Below, piece by piece: positions 1-5,952 of a stretch of 11,232 bases of DNA. Made by a program: the position numbers and the translations under genes. Within the stretch, counting starts at the first letter, position 1. Each line of letters starts with the position of its first letter. The notes below the pieces were generated by a model. The model was not told the DNA's origin. It saw only the letters and a list, made by a program, of their open reading frames with translations, and did no database searches. The DNA comes from UBA1189 sp045126595. GTDB lineage: Bacteria; Bacteroidota; Bacteroidia; Bacteroidales; Bacteroidaceae. The stretch spans positions 1 to 11,232 of the forward strand of contig JBGVOS010000027.1 in assembly GCA_045126595.1 (NCBI GenBank), written 5' to 3'.

Positions 1-159
1 TGTGGATAACTTTCCCGGTGACTCTGGTTTTCAGTCATAAGCAAAGAATATCATCAGTGGATAACCTGTTCATACCAGAAAACCTAATGTGGGGTGCGAG
101 ATACGCAAATATGGAGTAAACTTTTTATACACAGTTTCCACAGGCTATCACCATACACA
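1..159. promoter_or_regulatory. Cluster of DnaA-box-like 9-mers (possible oriC)
   Basis: Seen: TGTGGATAA at 1-9 is a perfect reverse-oriented DnaA box (TTATCCACA). AGTGGATAA at 56-64 is one base off in the same orientation. TTATACACA at 125-133 fits the TTATnCACA consensus on the plus strand, and two weaker plus-strand copies follow at 134-142 (GTTTCCACA) and 151-159 (CCATACACA). An AT-rich run at 160-202 lies next to them and could act as an unwinding element. Known: DnaA binds such 9-mers at origins and at some promoters. Inferred: this could be part of oriC or a DnaA-controlled promoter for nadA. The cluster may continue left of the window, and dnaA itself is not visible. Confidence 0.5.
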
Positions 160-205
160 CATTTATTTTTTTAAGAAATAAAAAAGAAGGATATATATTT
201 TAGTT

Positions 206-1210
206 ATGTTGAAACCAGAATGGATTGCCAAGGGGTTTGCTGACGAACCTGTAGAGAACAAGGAAAACTTGGTAGAGATGATTCTCCAGCTCAAGCGCGA
301 GAAGAATGCTGTCATCCTGGGCCACTACTACCAGCGTGGCGAGATACAGGATATTGCCGACTTCGTAGGCGACAGCCTTGCCATGGCGCAATGGGCTGCC
401 AAGGTGGAGGCCGACGTGCTCGTCGTATGTGGCGTACACTTCATGGGCGAGACAGCCAAGATCCTTTGTCCTGACAAGATGGTGCTTGTGCCTGACCTCA
501 ATGCGGGCTGCTCGTTGGCCGACAGTTGCCCCGCTGACAAGTTTGCCGAGTTTGTAGCTGCACACCCTGACCATCAAGTAATCTCTTACGTCAACACCTC
601 AGCTGCCGTGAAGGCTCACACCGACGTGGTGGTGACCTCAAGCAATGCTCGCCAGATTGTAGAGAGCTTCCCACAGGATGCCAAGCTCATCTTCGGCCCA
701 GACCGTAACCTCGGAGGCTATATAAATAGCATTACGGGCCGCAACATGCTCCTCTGGGACGGTGCATGTCACGTACACAGCCAGTTCTCTGTAGAGGCGC
801 TCATCGAACTCAAGAAGCAGTATCCTGAGGCTGCCGTATTGGCTCATCCCGAATGTAAGGGCGTAATCCTCAAATTGGCTGATGTCATCGGTTCTACTGC
901 GGCCTTGCTCTCCTATGCTCAGAAGAGCGAGGGGCGCCAGTTTATCGTAGTCACCGAGTCGGGTATCCTGCACGAGATGCAGAAGAGCTGTCCCGACAAG
1001 GAGTTCATTCCCGCTCCTCCCGAGATGATCGAAGGCGGTACCTCATGCGGTTGCAACGAGTGCAACTACATGCGCCTTAATACACTGGAAAAGGTGTACA
1101 ACTGTCTCCGATACGAATTTCCCCAGGTAGAGGTCGATGCCGACATTGCCGCCAAGGCCATCAAACCCATTGAGCGCATGCTGGAGCTTTCCGATAAGCT
1201 GGTGAAGTGA
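206..1210 (+). CDS. nadA: Quinolinate synthase NadA
   Basis: Condenses iminoaspartate with dihydroxyacetone phosphate to quinolinate in cytosolic de novo NAD synthesis, using a 4Fe-4S cluster. The 334-residue protein has the usual length for the longer NadA type. The ILGHYYQ motif lies at residues 37-43. The three expected cluster ligands are visible: C102 in AGCSLADSC, C188 in GACHVH, and C286 in the CGCNECNYM segment. HPEC is at 214-217. The ATG at 206 gives a complete N-terminus. AGAAGG at 185-190 is too distant to be a convincing ribosome binding site, as is usual in Bacteroidota. The fur-like gene starts 7 bp after the stop, so the two are probably cotranscribed. The usual partners nadB and nadC are not in the window. 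No clear TAnnTTTG promoter was found upstream. Identification is secure. Confidence 0.97.
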   Translation: MLKPEWIAKGFADEPVENKENLVEMILQLKREKNAVILGHYYQRGEIQDIADFVGDSLAMAQWAAKVEADVLVVCGVHFMGETAKILCPDKMVLVPDLNAGCSLADSCPADKFAEFVAAHPDHQVISYVNTSAAVKAHTDVVVTSSNARQIVESFPQDAKLIFGPDRNLGGYINSITGRNMLLWDGACHVHSQFSVEALIELKKQYPEAAVLAHPECKGVILKLADVIGSTAALLSYAQKSEGRQFIVVTESGILHEMQKSCPDKEFIPAPPEMIEGGTSCGCNECNYMRLNTLEKVYNCLRYEFPQVEVDADIAAKAIKPIERMLELSDKLVK

Positions 1211-1217
1211 TATAATT

Positions 1218-1631
1218 ATGAATAGCGAAGAGCAGATACTGATAGAATCGGGTATACGCCCTACCGCCATACGATTGTTAGTGTTGAAGGAGATTATTGA
1301 ATATAATCATACCTTTACGCTTGCTGATATGGAGTATAAAATGGTGACGCTTGACCGTTCTACGCTCTTTCGTACGTTAATGCTCTTTGTGGAGCACAAA
1401 CTGCTTCACGAAATAGACAATGGCAGTGGTTCAAAACTTTTCTGTCTCTGTGAGTACAATCACGGGCATAATTATACTCCGCACATACACTTTACTTGTA
1501 CTGAATGTAACGAGACATACTGCATCAAGGATATTGATGTAGCGGGAATTCCTCATCCCGAAGGATATGAAGTAAGGGAAATAAGTCTTGTTATGAAGGG
1601 AGTATGTTTAAATTGTAAGCAAAAGTCTTAG
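1218..1631 (+). CDS. Fur-family metal-responsive transcriptional regulator
   Basis: A 137-residue protein of normal Fur length. An N-terminal winged helix covers about residues 10-70, with the recognition-helix segment DRSTLFRTLMLF at 46-57. The C-terminal metal and dimer domain carries HIHFTCTEC, where H89 and H91 are candidate regulatory ligands. Two CxxC pairs (C94/C97 and C130/C133) form the expected structural zinc site. Known: the family covers Fur, Zur, PerR and related sensors, and sequence alone does not tell which metal or signal is read. The gene lies 7 bp after nadA, so it probably shares its transcript, which raises the possibility of a link between metal or oxidative status and the Fe-S enzyme NadA. 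Its last 24 bp overlap the convergent Sir2 gene. Its codons look more A/T-ending than those of nadA. Confidence 0.9.
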   Translation: MNSEEQILIESGIRPTAIRLLVLKEIIEYNHTFTLADMEYKMVTLDRSTLFRTLMLFVEHKLLHEIDNGSGSKLFCLCEYNHGHNYTPHIHFTCTECNETYCIKDIDVAGIPHPEGYEVREISLVMKGVCLNCKQKS

Positions 1632-2306
1632 TTCGCGCATCCCCTCCGAAGCTCCTTTCTTTATGACGTGTACGGGCAGGCCGTAGGGCACGTTCACATC
1701 GGCCGGGTCGATGAGGTAGATGGGGGTATTGTTCTTGGTGTATCGGATGAGTCCCGCCGCAGGATACACATTGAGCGAGGTGCCGATGATGATCAGTATG
1801 TCAGCCTGCTCCACGTAGTTTATGGCTACTTCGATATTGGGCACCGACTCGCCAAACCATACGATGAAGGGGCGCAGTTGGCTGCCGTCTTCGGCACAGT
1901 CGCCCATGTGCACTTCATACTCTTCGGGGCACAGCTCGCGGATATATTTCGGGTTGTTTGGGCTGAAGCTTGAGGTCACCTTGGTGAGTTCGCCATGGAG
2001 GTGGATCACTCTTGTGCTGCCGGCTCGTTCGTGCAGGTTATCCACATTCTGTGTCACAATGGTCACATCGTACTTGTCCTCCAATGCCGCTACGAGGCGA
2101 TGCCCTTCGTTGGGCTCTACGGTGAGCAGCTGCTTGCGCCGTGCGTTATAGAAGTCGATGACAAGCTGCGGATTGCGTGCATAGCCTTCGGGGGTTGCTA
2201 CGTCCTCTACGGGATACTGATCCCACAGTCCGCCCGAGTCGCGGAAGGTGCTGATACCACTCTCGGCACTCATGCCGGCACCAGTGAGTACTACAATCTT
2301 TTTCAT
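1608..2306 (-). CDS. Sir2-family NAD-dependent protein deacylase
   Basis: Removes acyl groups from lysines while consuming NAD, releasing nicotinamide and O-acyl-ADP-ribose. The 232-residue protein shows GAGMSAESGI (9-18), TQNVDNLHERAG (85-96), catalytic H104 in HLHGE, FIVWFGE (147-153) and GTSLNVYPAAGL (175-186). Y53 and R56 form the YxxR signature that E. coli CobB and SIRT5 use for succinyl or malonyl lysine. The two CxxC pairs that normally hold the structural zinc are missing: TSSF and NNPK replace the first, and only isolated C126 and C137 follow. From memory this is usual in Bacteroidales homologues. The start was set at 2306 because the family begins with MKKIVVLTGAG; the open frame upstream to 2489 has no family resemblance. 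It follows the SDR gene by 32 bp as the last gene of the operon. Confidence 0.93.
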   Translation of the reverse strand: MKKIVVLTGAGMSAESGISTFRDSGGLWDQYPVEDVATPEGYARNPQLVIDFYNARRKQLLTVEPNEGHRLVAALEDKYDVTIVTQNVDNLHERAGSTRVIHLHGELTKVTSSFSPNNPKYIRELCPEEYEVHMGDCAEDGSQLRPFIVWFGESVPNIEVAINYVEQADILIIIGTSLNVYPAAGLIRYTKNNTPIYLIDPADVNVPYGLPVHVIKKGASEGMRELRLLLTI

Positions 2307-2338
2307 GGGTTTACATTTTATTATATATGGTGTTGTTA

Positions 2339-3139
2339 TTATTGTTGCCACTGCTCTGTCTTCCGATGAAACCATACCGCTACACCTCTTCCAATGCTTG
2401 TGAGTAGCGGTATCCACATGCGGTTGTACCATCCGGGGATGATGTATTCGCGCTGTTTGAACATTGCCCGTACCAACTTCCTTGCACACACCTCGGGGCG
2501 CATGAGAAAGCCCGTCTTGCGTGCCAGGCTGAATACCTTGGGCGGCAGTCCCATGAGCTCGGTAGCCACACCGGCAGGTGCTGCTGTAGTGACATAGACA
2601 TGGCGTGAACGCATCTCACGGCCGAAGGTGATGGAGAAGTTGCGCACGAATGCCTTGCTGCCGCTGTAGAGCGACCATCCTGGCAACTTCATGTATACAG
2701 AGTAGGAAGATATGTTGAGGATATATCCGCTGCCCCGTGTGGCCATCTGCTCACCAAACAGGCGGCACATCATAGCCACGGAACGCACGTTGAGACGGAT
2801 GATGCGCTCCACATCTTCGGTCGCGAGTGCTACGGTGTCGCGGAAGAAATACATCCCTGCATTGTTGATGAGCACCTCGATGGCGTAGCCCTGCTCTGCG
2901 GTCCATTGCAGCATATTGTTCGGTGTATCCGTCTGTGTAAGGTCTGCAGCATAGGTGACGATGCACTCCTCTCCCTTATCCGTCTCAGCAAGCAGTGTGC
3001 GGCGTGCCTCTTGCAGCCGTTCGTGTGAGCGGCTCACCAAGATGACACTATATTCGCGGTAGAGAAGTTCGCGAGCAATGGCTAGCCCGATGCCTGCACT
3101 GCCTCCTGTCACCAATGCCCAGTGCCCAGCATTGTTCAT
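2339..3139 (-). CDS. Short-chain dehydrogenase/reductase (SDR)
   Basis: A 266-residue classical SDR with a Rossmann fold that uses NAD(P)H. The cofactor motif TGGSAGIG is at 11-18 and NNAG at 92-95. The likely catalytic set is N117, S145, Y158 and K162 (YSGSK). The C-terminal part (about 195-260) resembles SDRs acting on long-chain or lipid substrates in having hydrophobic, aromatic segments (a stretch around IIPGWYNRMWIPLL), but the substrate cannot be read from sequence. The ATG overlaps the stop of the upstream thioesterase gene by four bases (ATGA), so translation is probably coupled. The pairing with an acyl-CoA thioesterase-like protein hints at fatty acyl metabolism, which is inference. 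Family assignment is secure; specificity is unknown. Confidence 0.92.
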   Translation of the reverse strand: MNNAGHWALVTGGSAGIGLAIARELLYREYSVILVSRSHERLQEARRTLLAETDKGEECIVTYAADLTQTDTPNNMLQWTAEQGYAIEVLINNAGMYFFRDTVALATEDVERIIRLNVRSVAMMCRLFGEQMATRGSGYILNISSYSVYMKLPGWSLYSGSKAFVRNFSITFGREMRSRHVYVTTAAPAGVATELMGLPPKVFSLARKTGFLMRPEVCARKLVRAMFKQREYIIPGWYNRMWIPLLTSIGRGVAVWFHRKTEQWQQ

Positions 3140-3621
3140 ACCTCGTCCTCCAGTTTGTAGGGAAGGAAGTTAAACTTCTCCTTGGCCTTCTCTTGCGAGA
3201 AGCAGAAGAAAGTGAGCTCGGCCGTGGTGCACAGTTCTCCATTGCACTGGATCGAGGCCTCCATGAGCGCAAAGCTGCGCTTCATCTCGCGGATGTGAGC
3301 GCGTATCTCCACCTTCGTGCCCTCTGTGGTCGGTATGGGGCGCTTATACTTGATATTGAGGTTTGTCGTCATGCCCGAGGTCTGCAGCTTGCGAGCGATG
3401 ACCCATCCTGCCGTCTCGTCGATGAGTGTAGCCTGTATGCCTCCGTGCAGCGTGTCGGTCCACCCTTGGTGGTGCTCCTTGGGAGTCCAAAAGCATACAA
3501 CTTCGTCGCCATCCTCATAAAACTCCATATGCAAGCCATGCTTGTTGCGGGGTGCACAGGCAAAGCAGTGGTATCCCTCCTCGCGGCCCATCCCCTCGTA
3601 GGGGTTGATGATTCTCTTCAT
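3136..3621 (-). CDS. PaaI-type hotdog-fold thioesterase
   Basis: A 161-residue single hotdog-domain protein, probably hydrolysing acyl-CoA or a related thioester. The N-terminal CFACAPRNKHGLHMEF segment (19-34) is typical of the PaaI/4HBT group, and the active-site region HGGIQATLIDE (59-69) contains the conserved HGG and the acidic D68/E69. The open frame runs to 3699, but the ATG at 3621 was chosen: the extra 26 residues would cover the promoter region and do not look like family sequence. It is the first gene of a three-gene minus-strand operon with the SDR (4-bp overlap) and the Sir2 deacylase. Its promoter lies in the 70-bp divergent cassette shared with the acyltransferase gene. The physiological substrate is unknown. 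Confidence 0.87.
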   Translation of the reverse strand: MKRIINPYEGMGREEGYHCFACAPRNKHGLHMEFYEDGDEVVCFWTPKEHHQGWTDTLHGGIQATLIDETAGWVIARKLQTSGMTTNLNIKYKRPIPTTEGTKVEIRAHIREMKRSFALMEASIQCNGELCTTAELTFFCFSQEKAKEKFNFLPYKLEDEV

Positions 3622-3646
3622 AGTGATTTTTCTAGTATATTCTTGG

Positions 3647-3654
3647 CAAAAATA
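3647..3654 (-). promoter_or_regulatory. Bacteroidota -7 element for the thioesterase operon
   Basis: TATTTTTG on the minus strand fits TAnnTTTG and lies 25 bp before the thioesterase ATG. No TTG-type -33 element is evident at the expected distance. The second copy of this cassette carries TACTTTTG at the equivalent place. Confidence 0.5.
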
Positions 3655-3683
3655 ATAAAAAAGATTCAGAAAGGGGTATGCCC

Positions 3684-3715
3684 TTGTTCTATATCGCAAT
3701 TATTCCTTACCTTTG
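3684..3715 (+). promoter_or_regulatory. Promoter of the acyltransferase gene
   Basis: TTG at 3684-3686 and TACCTTTG at 3708-3715 are separated by 21 bp, matching the Bacteroidota -33/-7 layout. The predicted leader before the ATG at 3742 is only about 20 nt. Confidence 0.75.
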
Positions 3716-3741
3716 TAAGCAAATAAGAACTCCTTTATTTC

Positions 3742-4914
3742 ATGAAAAATACGCCAAATATACAACACGACACGACGACATTACCAGCTAAACCTCATTA
3801 TGCCTTGCTTGATGGACTACGAGGCATAGCGGCCATTCTCGTCTTGTTCTACCATATCTTCGAGGGTTTTGCCTTTGCCGAGGCCACCAATGGCGTGGGC
3901 AGTGGCATCATCACTACGCTCAATCATGCCCACATCGCCGTAGACTTCTTCTTCATCCTCTCGGGCTTTGTCATCAGCTATGCCTACGACAATCGGTGGG
4001 GACAGATGAGCATGGGGCAGTTCTTCAAGCGCCGCCTCATCCGCCTCCACCCGATGCTCGTCATGGGTGCCGTGCTTGGCTTTGTGGCTTTTGCCTTTGT
4101 AGGCTTTGAGCGGTGGGATGACTCTGCAGCACCTATGAGTTGGGTTATGATAGCCCTGCTACTCACCCTATTTATGATACCCGCCGTACCTGGCGTTCCC
4201 TACGAAGTGCGCGGCAATGGCGAGATGTTTCCCCTCAACGGACCTGCCTGGTCGCTCTTCTTTGAGTATATAGGTAATATCCTTTATGCCCTCTTCATCC
4301 GCCGCCTATCGACTAAGATGCTGAGTGTGCTCACCATCGTGCTGGGCGTGCTGCATGCCTGGTTCTTCGTGGGCGATATCTCTGGATATGGCATGATGGG
4401 TGTAGGGTGGACTATCGATGAGGTCAACTTCTGGGGCGGACTCCTACGTATGCTCTTCCCCTTCACGTTAGGTATGCTGCTTGCACGCACCTTCAAGCCC
4501 AAGAGGGTGAGGGGAGCATTCTGGGTGTGTAGCCTTGTGCTCATCGCCCTGTTCTCCGTTCCCTACATCGAGTCAGAGGGAGCGGTCAACCTCAACTGCC
4601 TATATGAGTTTGCTTGTGTAGCCTTCATCTTCCCCGTGCTCGTGTGGTTCGGTGCCTGTGGCAGTATCACTGAAGGAAACAAGGCGACCCATCGCATCAA
4701 CAAAGCCCTTGGCGACCTCTCCTATCCGCTCTACATCGTACACTACCCCATCATGTACATCTTCTACGCTTGGCTTATCGACAAGCAAATATATTCCTTG
4801 AGCCAATGCCTCGGTGTGGCCACACTGGTCGTACTTTCCAGCATCTTCCTTGCTATCTTCAGTCTCAAACTCTACGATGAGCCAATACGTCGATGGCTCT
4901 CGAAGAAGAGGTAG
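3742..4914 (+). CDS. Acyltransferase family 3 membrane protein (OafA/YrhL type)
   Basis: A 390-residue integral inner-membrane protein that probably O-acetylates or otherwise acylates a cell-surface glycan or lipid. The N-terminal motif LDGLRGIAAI (23-32) and H38 in the first membrane helix are the family hallmark. DFFFILSGF (68-76) follows, then R98/R101/P104 in the RLIRLHP segment matches the family RxxRxxP motif. About ten hydrophobic helices continue to the C-terminus, ending in a basic tail. The length is typical of a stand-alone domain with no fused SGNH part. No glycan-synthesis genes flank it, so the acceptor is unknown. The start is fixed by the promoter ending at 3715. Acyl-CoA supply could link it loosely to the divergent thioesterase, but that is speculative. 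Confidence 0.92.
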   Translation: MKNTPNIQHDTTTLPAKPHYALLDGLRGIAAILVLFYHIFEGFAFAEATNGVGSGIITTLNHAHIAVDFFFILSGFVISYAYDNRWGQMSMGQFFKRRLIRLHPMLVMGAVLGFVAFAFVGFERWDDSAAPMSWVMIALLLTLFMIPAVPGVPYEVRGNGEMFPLNGPAWSLFFEYIGNILYALFIRRLSTKMLSVLTIVLGVLHAWFFVGDISGYGMMGVGWTIDEVNFWGGLLRMLFPFTLGMLLARTFKPKRVRGAFWVCSLVLIALFSVPYIESEGAVNLNCLYEFACVAFIFPVLVWFGACGSITEGNKATHRINKALGDLSYPLYIVHYPIMYIFYAWLIDKQIYSLSQCLGVATLVVLSSIFLAIFSLKLYDEPIRRWLSKKR

Positions 4915-4983
4915 GGAGACAAGAACGATATAAGTCCACTGTTCAAGGCAAATTTCTTTGTCATACTACTCTTGATTGTGTCT

Positions 4984-5445
4984 ATGACATATACCTTCAA
5001 CACTCCCATCGGAGCCGTCCGTCTCGTTGAAGAGGGCGGCTCCATCATACGCATCGAGCTGACCGACGCTAACGCTTCATCCTCTGCGCCCACTCCCCTG
5101 TTGCGTGAGGCGGAGCATCAGATCACGGCATTCCTTCGAGGTGAGCGTCGCCAGCTGGACTTCCCCATTCGTATGGTGGGTACCGCCTTTCAGCAGCGTG
5201 TGTGGCAGGCGTTGCAGCAGATACCCTATGGCACTACACGCACCTACGGAGAGATAGCCACCGCCATAGGCAACCCACGGGCAAGCCGAGCCGTGGGCAT
5301 GGCCTGTAACAAGAATCCCTTGCTGCTCATCGTCCCCTGCCATCGCGTTGTCGGAGCCAATGGTAAACTTGTTGGCTTTGCCTATGGCACTGAGACCAAG
5401 CGATGGTTGCTGGAGTTGGAAAGTTTATCGCATTACAAAGGATGA
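4984..5445 (+). CDS. ogt: Methylated-DNA--[protein]-cysteine S-methyltransferase
   Basis: Repairs O6-alkylguanine (and O4-alkylthymine) by moving the alkyl group to its own cysteine in a single-use reaction. The 153-residue protein has the active-site motif PCHRV with nucleophile C119, the DNA-binding helix segment around ASRAVG (R102 as the likely arginine finger), Y88 in TYGEIA, and GTAFQQRVWQAL (66-77) opening the C-terminal domain. The size fits a single Ogt/MGMT unit without an Ada regulatory domain. The ATG at 4984 was preferred over an in-frame TTG at 4972, since MTYTFNTPIG matches usual Ogt N-termini. After the active site GFAYGTE replaces the more common GYAGG-type loop, a small deviation. 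It lies 69 bp after the acyltransferase; cotranscription is possible but not shown. Confidence 0.95.
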   Translation: MTYTFNTPIGAVRLVEEGGSIIRIELTDANASSSAPTPLLREAEHQITAFLRGERRQLDFPIRMVGTAFQQRVWQALQQIPYGTTRTYGEIATAIGNPRASRAVGMACNKNPLLLIVPCHRVVGANGKLVGFAYGTETKRWLLELESLSHYKG

Positions 5446-5500
5446 TAGAAGGGAGTTTTAGTGACACCGTAAGTATATTGTTATAAATAGAGAGGGTTTC

Positions 5501-5821
5501 TTATTTTTGGAATTTCTCTTCAAATATATTGAAATAGATTACTGCTATAATACTTAAAGCGATAGCAGGAACAAGCAATATCACCTCAAATAGTTGTTCA
5601 GTTGGCATAAACGGAGCAATCAACGTAAATGGCAATGCTGCAAATAGAGTATTTGAAAAGAAGCGCCCCACTCGTTGAAGATCTAACTTATCGCGCTTCT
5701 CACGTGCCATCGTGTTAATGCCACTAATATTCTCTGGATGACGACGAACATAAATGCCTGCAAAAACCCATATAAGGGCCATGAATACTGAAATCGAAAT
5801 ATAAACTATTTTAATATTCAT
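5501..5821 (-). CDS. Small membrane protein, DUF3784-like
   Basis: A 106-residue protein with three predicted membrane helices at about residues 5-23, 56-71 and 78-96. Between the first and second lies a charged loop with GINTMAREKRDKLDL, which resembles the conserved loop of DUF3784 proteins (related in topology to SdpI-like proteins). The function of that family is not established. It is monocistronic and convergent with ogt, 55 bp apart, and divergent from the TonB_C gene with which it shares a promoter cassette. Its codons are A/T-rich compared with ogt. The family name rests on recalled loop similarity. Confidence 0.75.
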   Translation of the reverse strand: MNIKIVYISISVFMALIWVFAGIYVRRHPENISGINTMAREKRDKLDLQRVGRFFSNTLFAALPFTLIAPFMPTEQLFEVILLVPAIALSIIAVIYFNIFEEKFQK

Positions 5822-5844
5822 AATTTCATATAATTATTTCTTTA

Positions 5845-5852
5845 CAAAAGTA
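5845..5852 (-). promoter_or_regulatory. -7 element for the DUF3784-like gene
   Basis: TACTTTTG on the minus strand fits TAnnTTTG and lies 23 bp before the ATG at 5821. A clear -33 element was not seen. Confidence 0.6.
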
Positions 5853-5881
5853 GCAAAAAAGATTCAGAAACATGTATCTCC

Positions 5882-5913
5882 TTGTATTATATCGCAATAA
5901 TTCCCTACCTTTG
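5882..5913 (+). promoter_or_regulatory. Promoter of the TonB_C gene
   Basis: TTG at 5882-5884, a 21-bp spacer and TACCTTTG at 5906-5913. The spacing is identical to that of the acyltransferase promoter. The leader to the ATG at 5953 would be about 33 nt. Confidence 0.75.
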
Positions 5914-5952
5914 TGGACAGTACGAATAAACCAGTATAAGGAATATTTTCCA

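Larger units (their letters stand above)
3647..3716. repeat. Bidirectional promoter cassette, copy A
   Basis: This 70-bp segment spans both divergent -7 boxes between the thioesterase and acyltransferase genes. It aligns without gaps to 5845-5914 with 58 of 70 identical bases by hand count. The best conserved blocks are the first 16 bases from 3657 and the region from the plus-strand -33 to the -7. Similarity fades outside the segment, and the flanking genes are unrelated in the two places. Confidence 0.8.
5845..5914. repeat. Bidirectional promoter cassette, copy B
   Basis: Second copy of the 70-bp cassette at 3647-3716, ungapped, with 12 mismatches, five of them clustered in one ten-base block at 5871-5880 between the shared AT-rich block and the plus-strand -33. 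Both outward -7 boxes are preserved in position and sequence class. Confidence 0.8.

Noticed and set aside
88..96. Further DnaA box (TGTGGGGTG)
   Set aside because: Four mismatches to the consensus.
101..205. NAD-type riboswitch or operator before nadA
   Set aside because: No recognisable aptamer structure or NiaR/NrtR-like palindrome was seen; the visible motifs are DnaA-box-like.
2307..2489. 61-residue N-terminal extension of the Sir2 gene
   Set aside because: It overlaps the SDR coding sequence and has no family resemblance; the Sir2 fold starts at MKKIVVLTGAG.
2394..2966. Several short frames inside the SDR gene
   Set aside because: Alternative-frame shadows without start signals or family resemblance.
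4953..4960. Promoter TTTCTTTG for ogt
   Set aside because: One key base differs from TAnnTTTG and no -33 was found; ogt may be read through from the acyltransferase.
5872..5952. Longer start for the TonB_C protein
   Set aside because: It would include the promoter -7 box inside the gene and bury the signal peptide.
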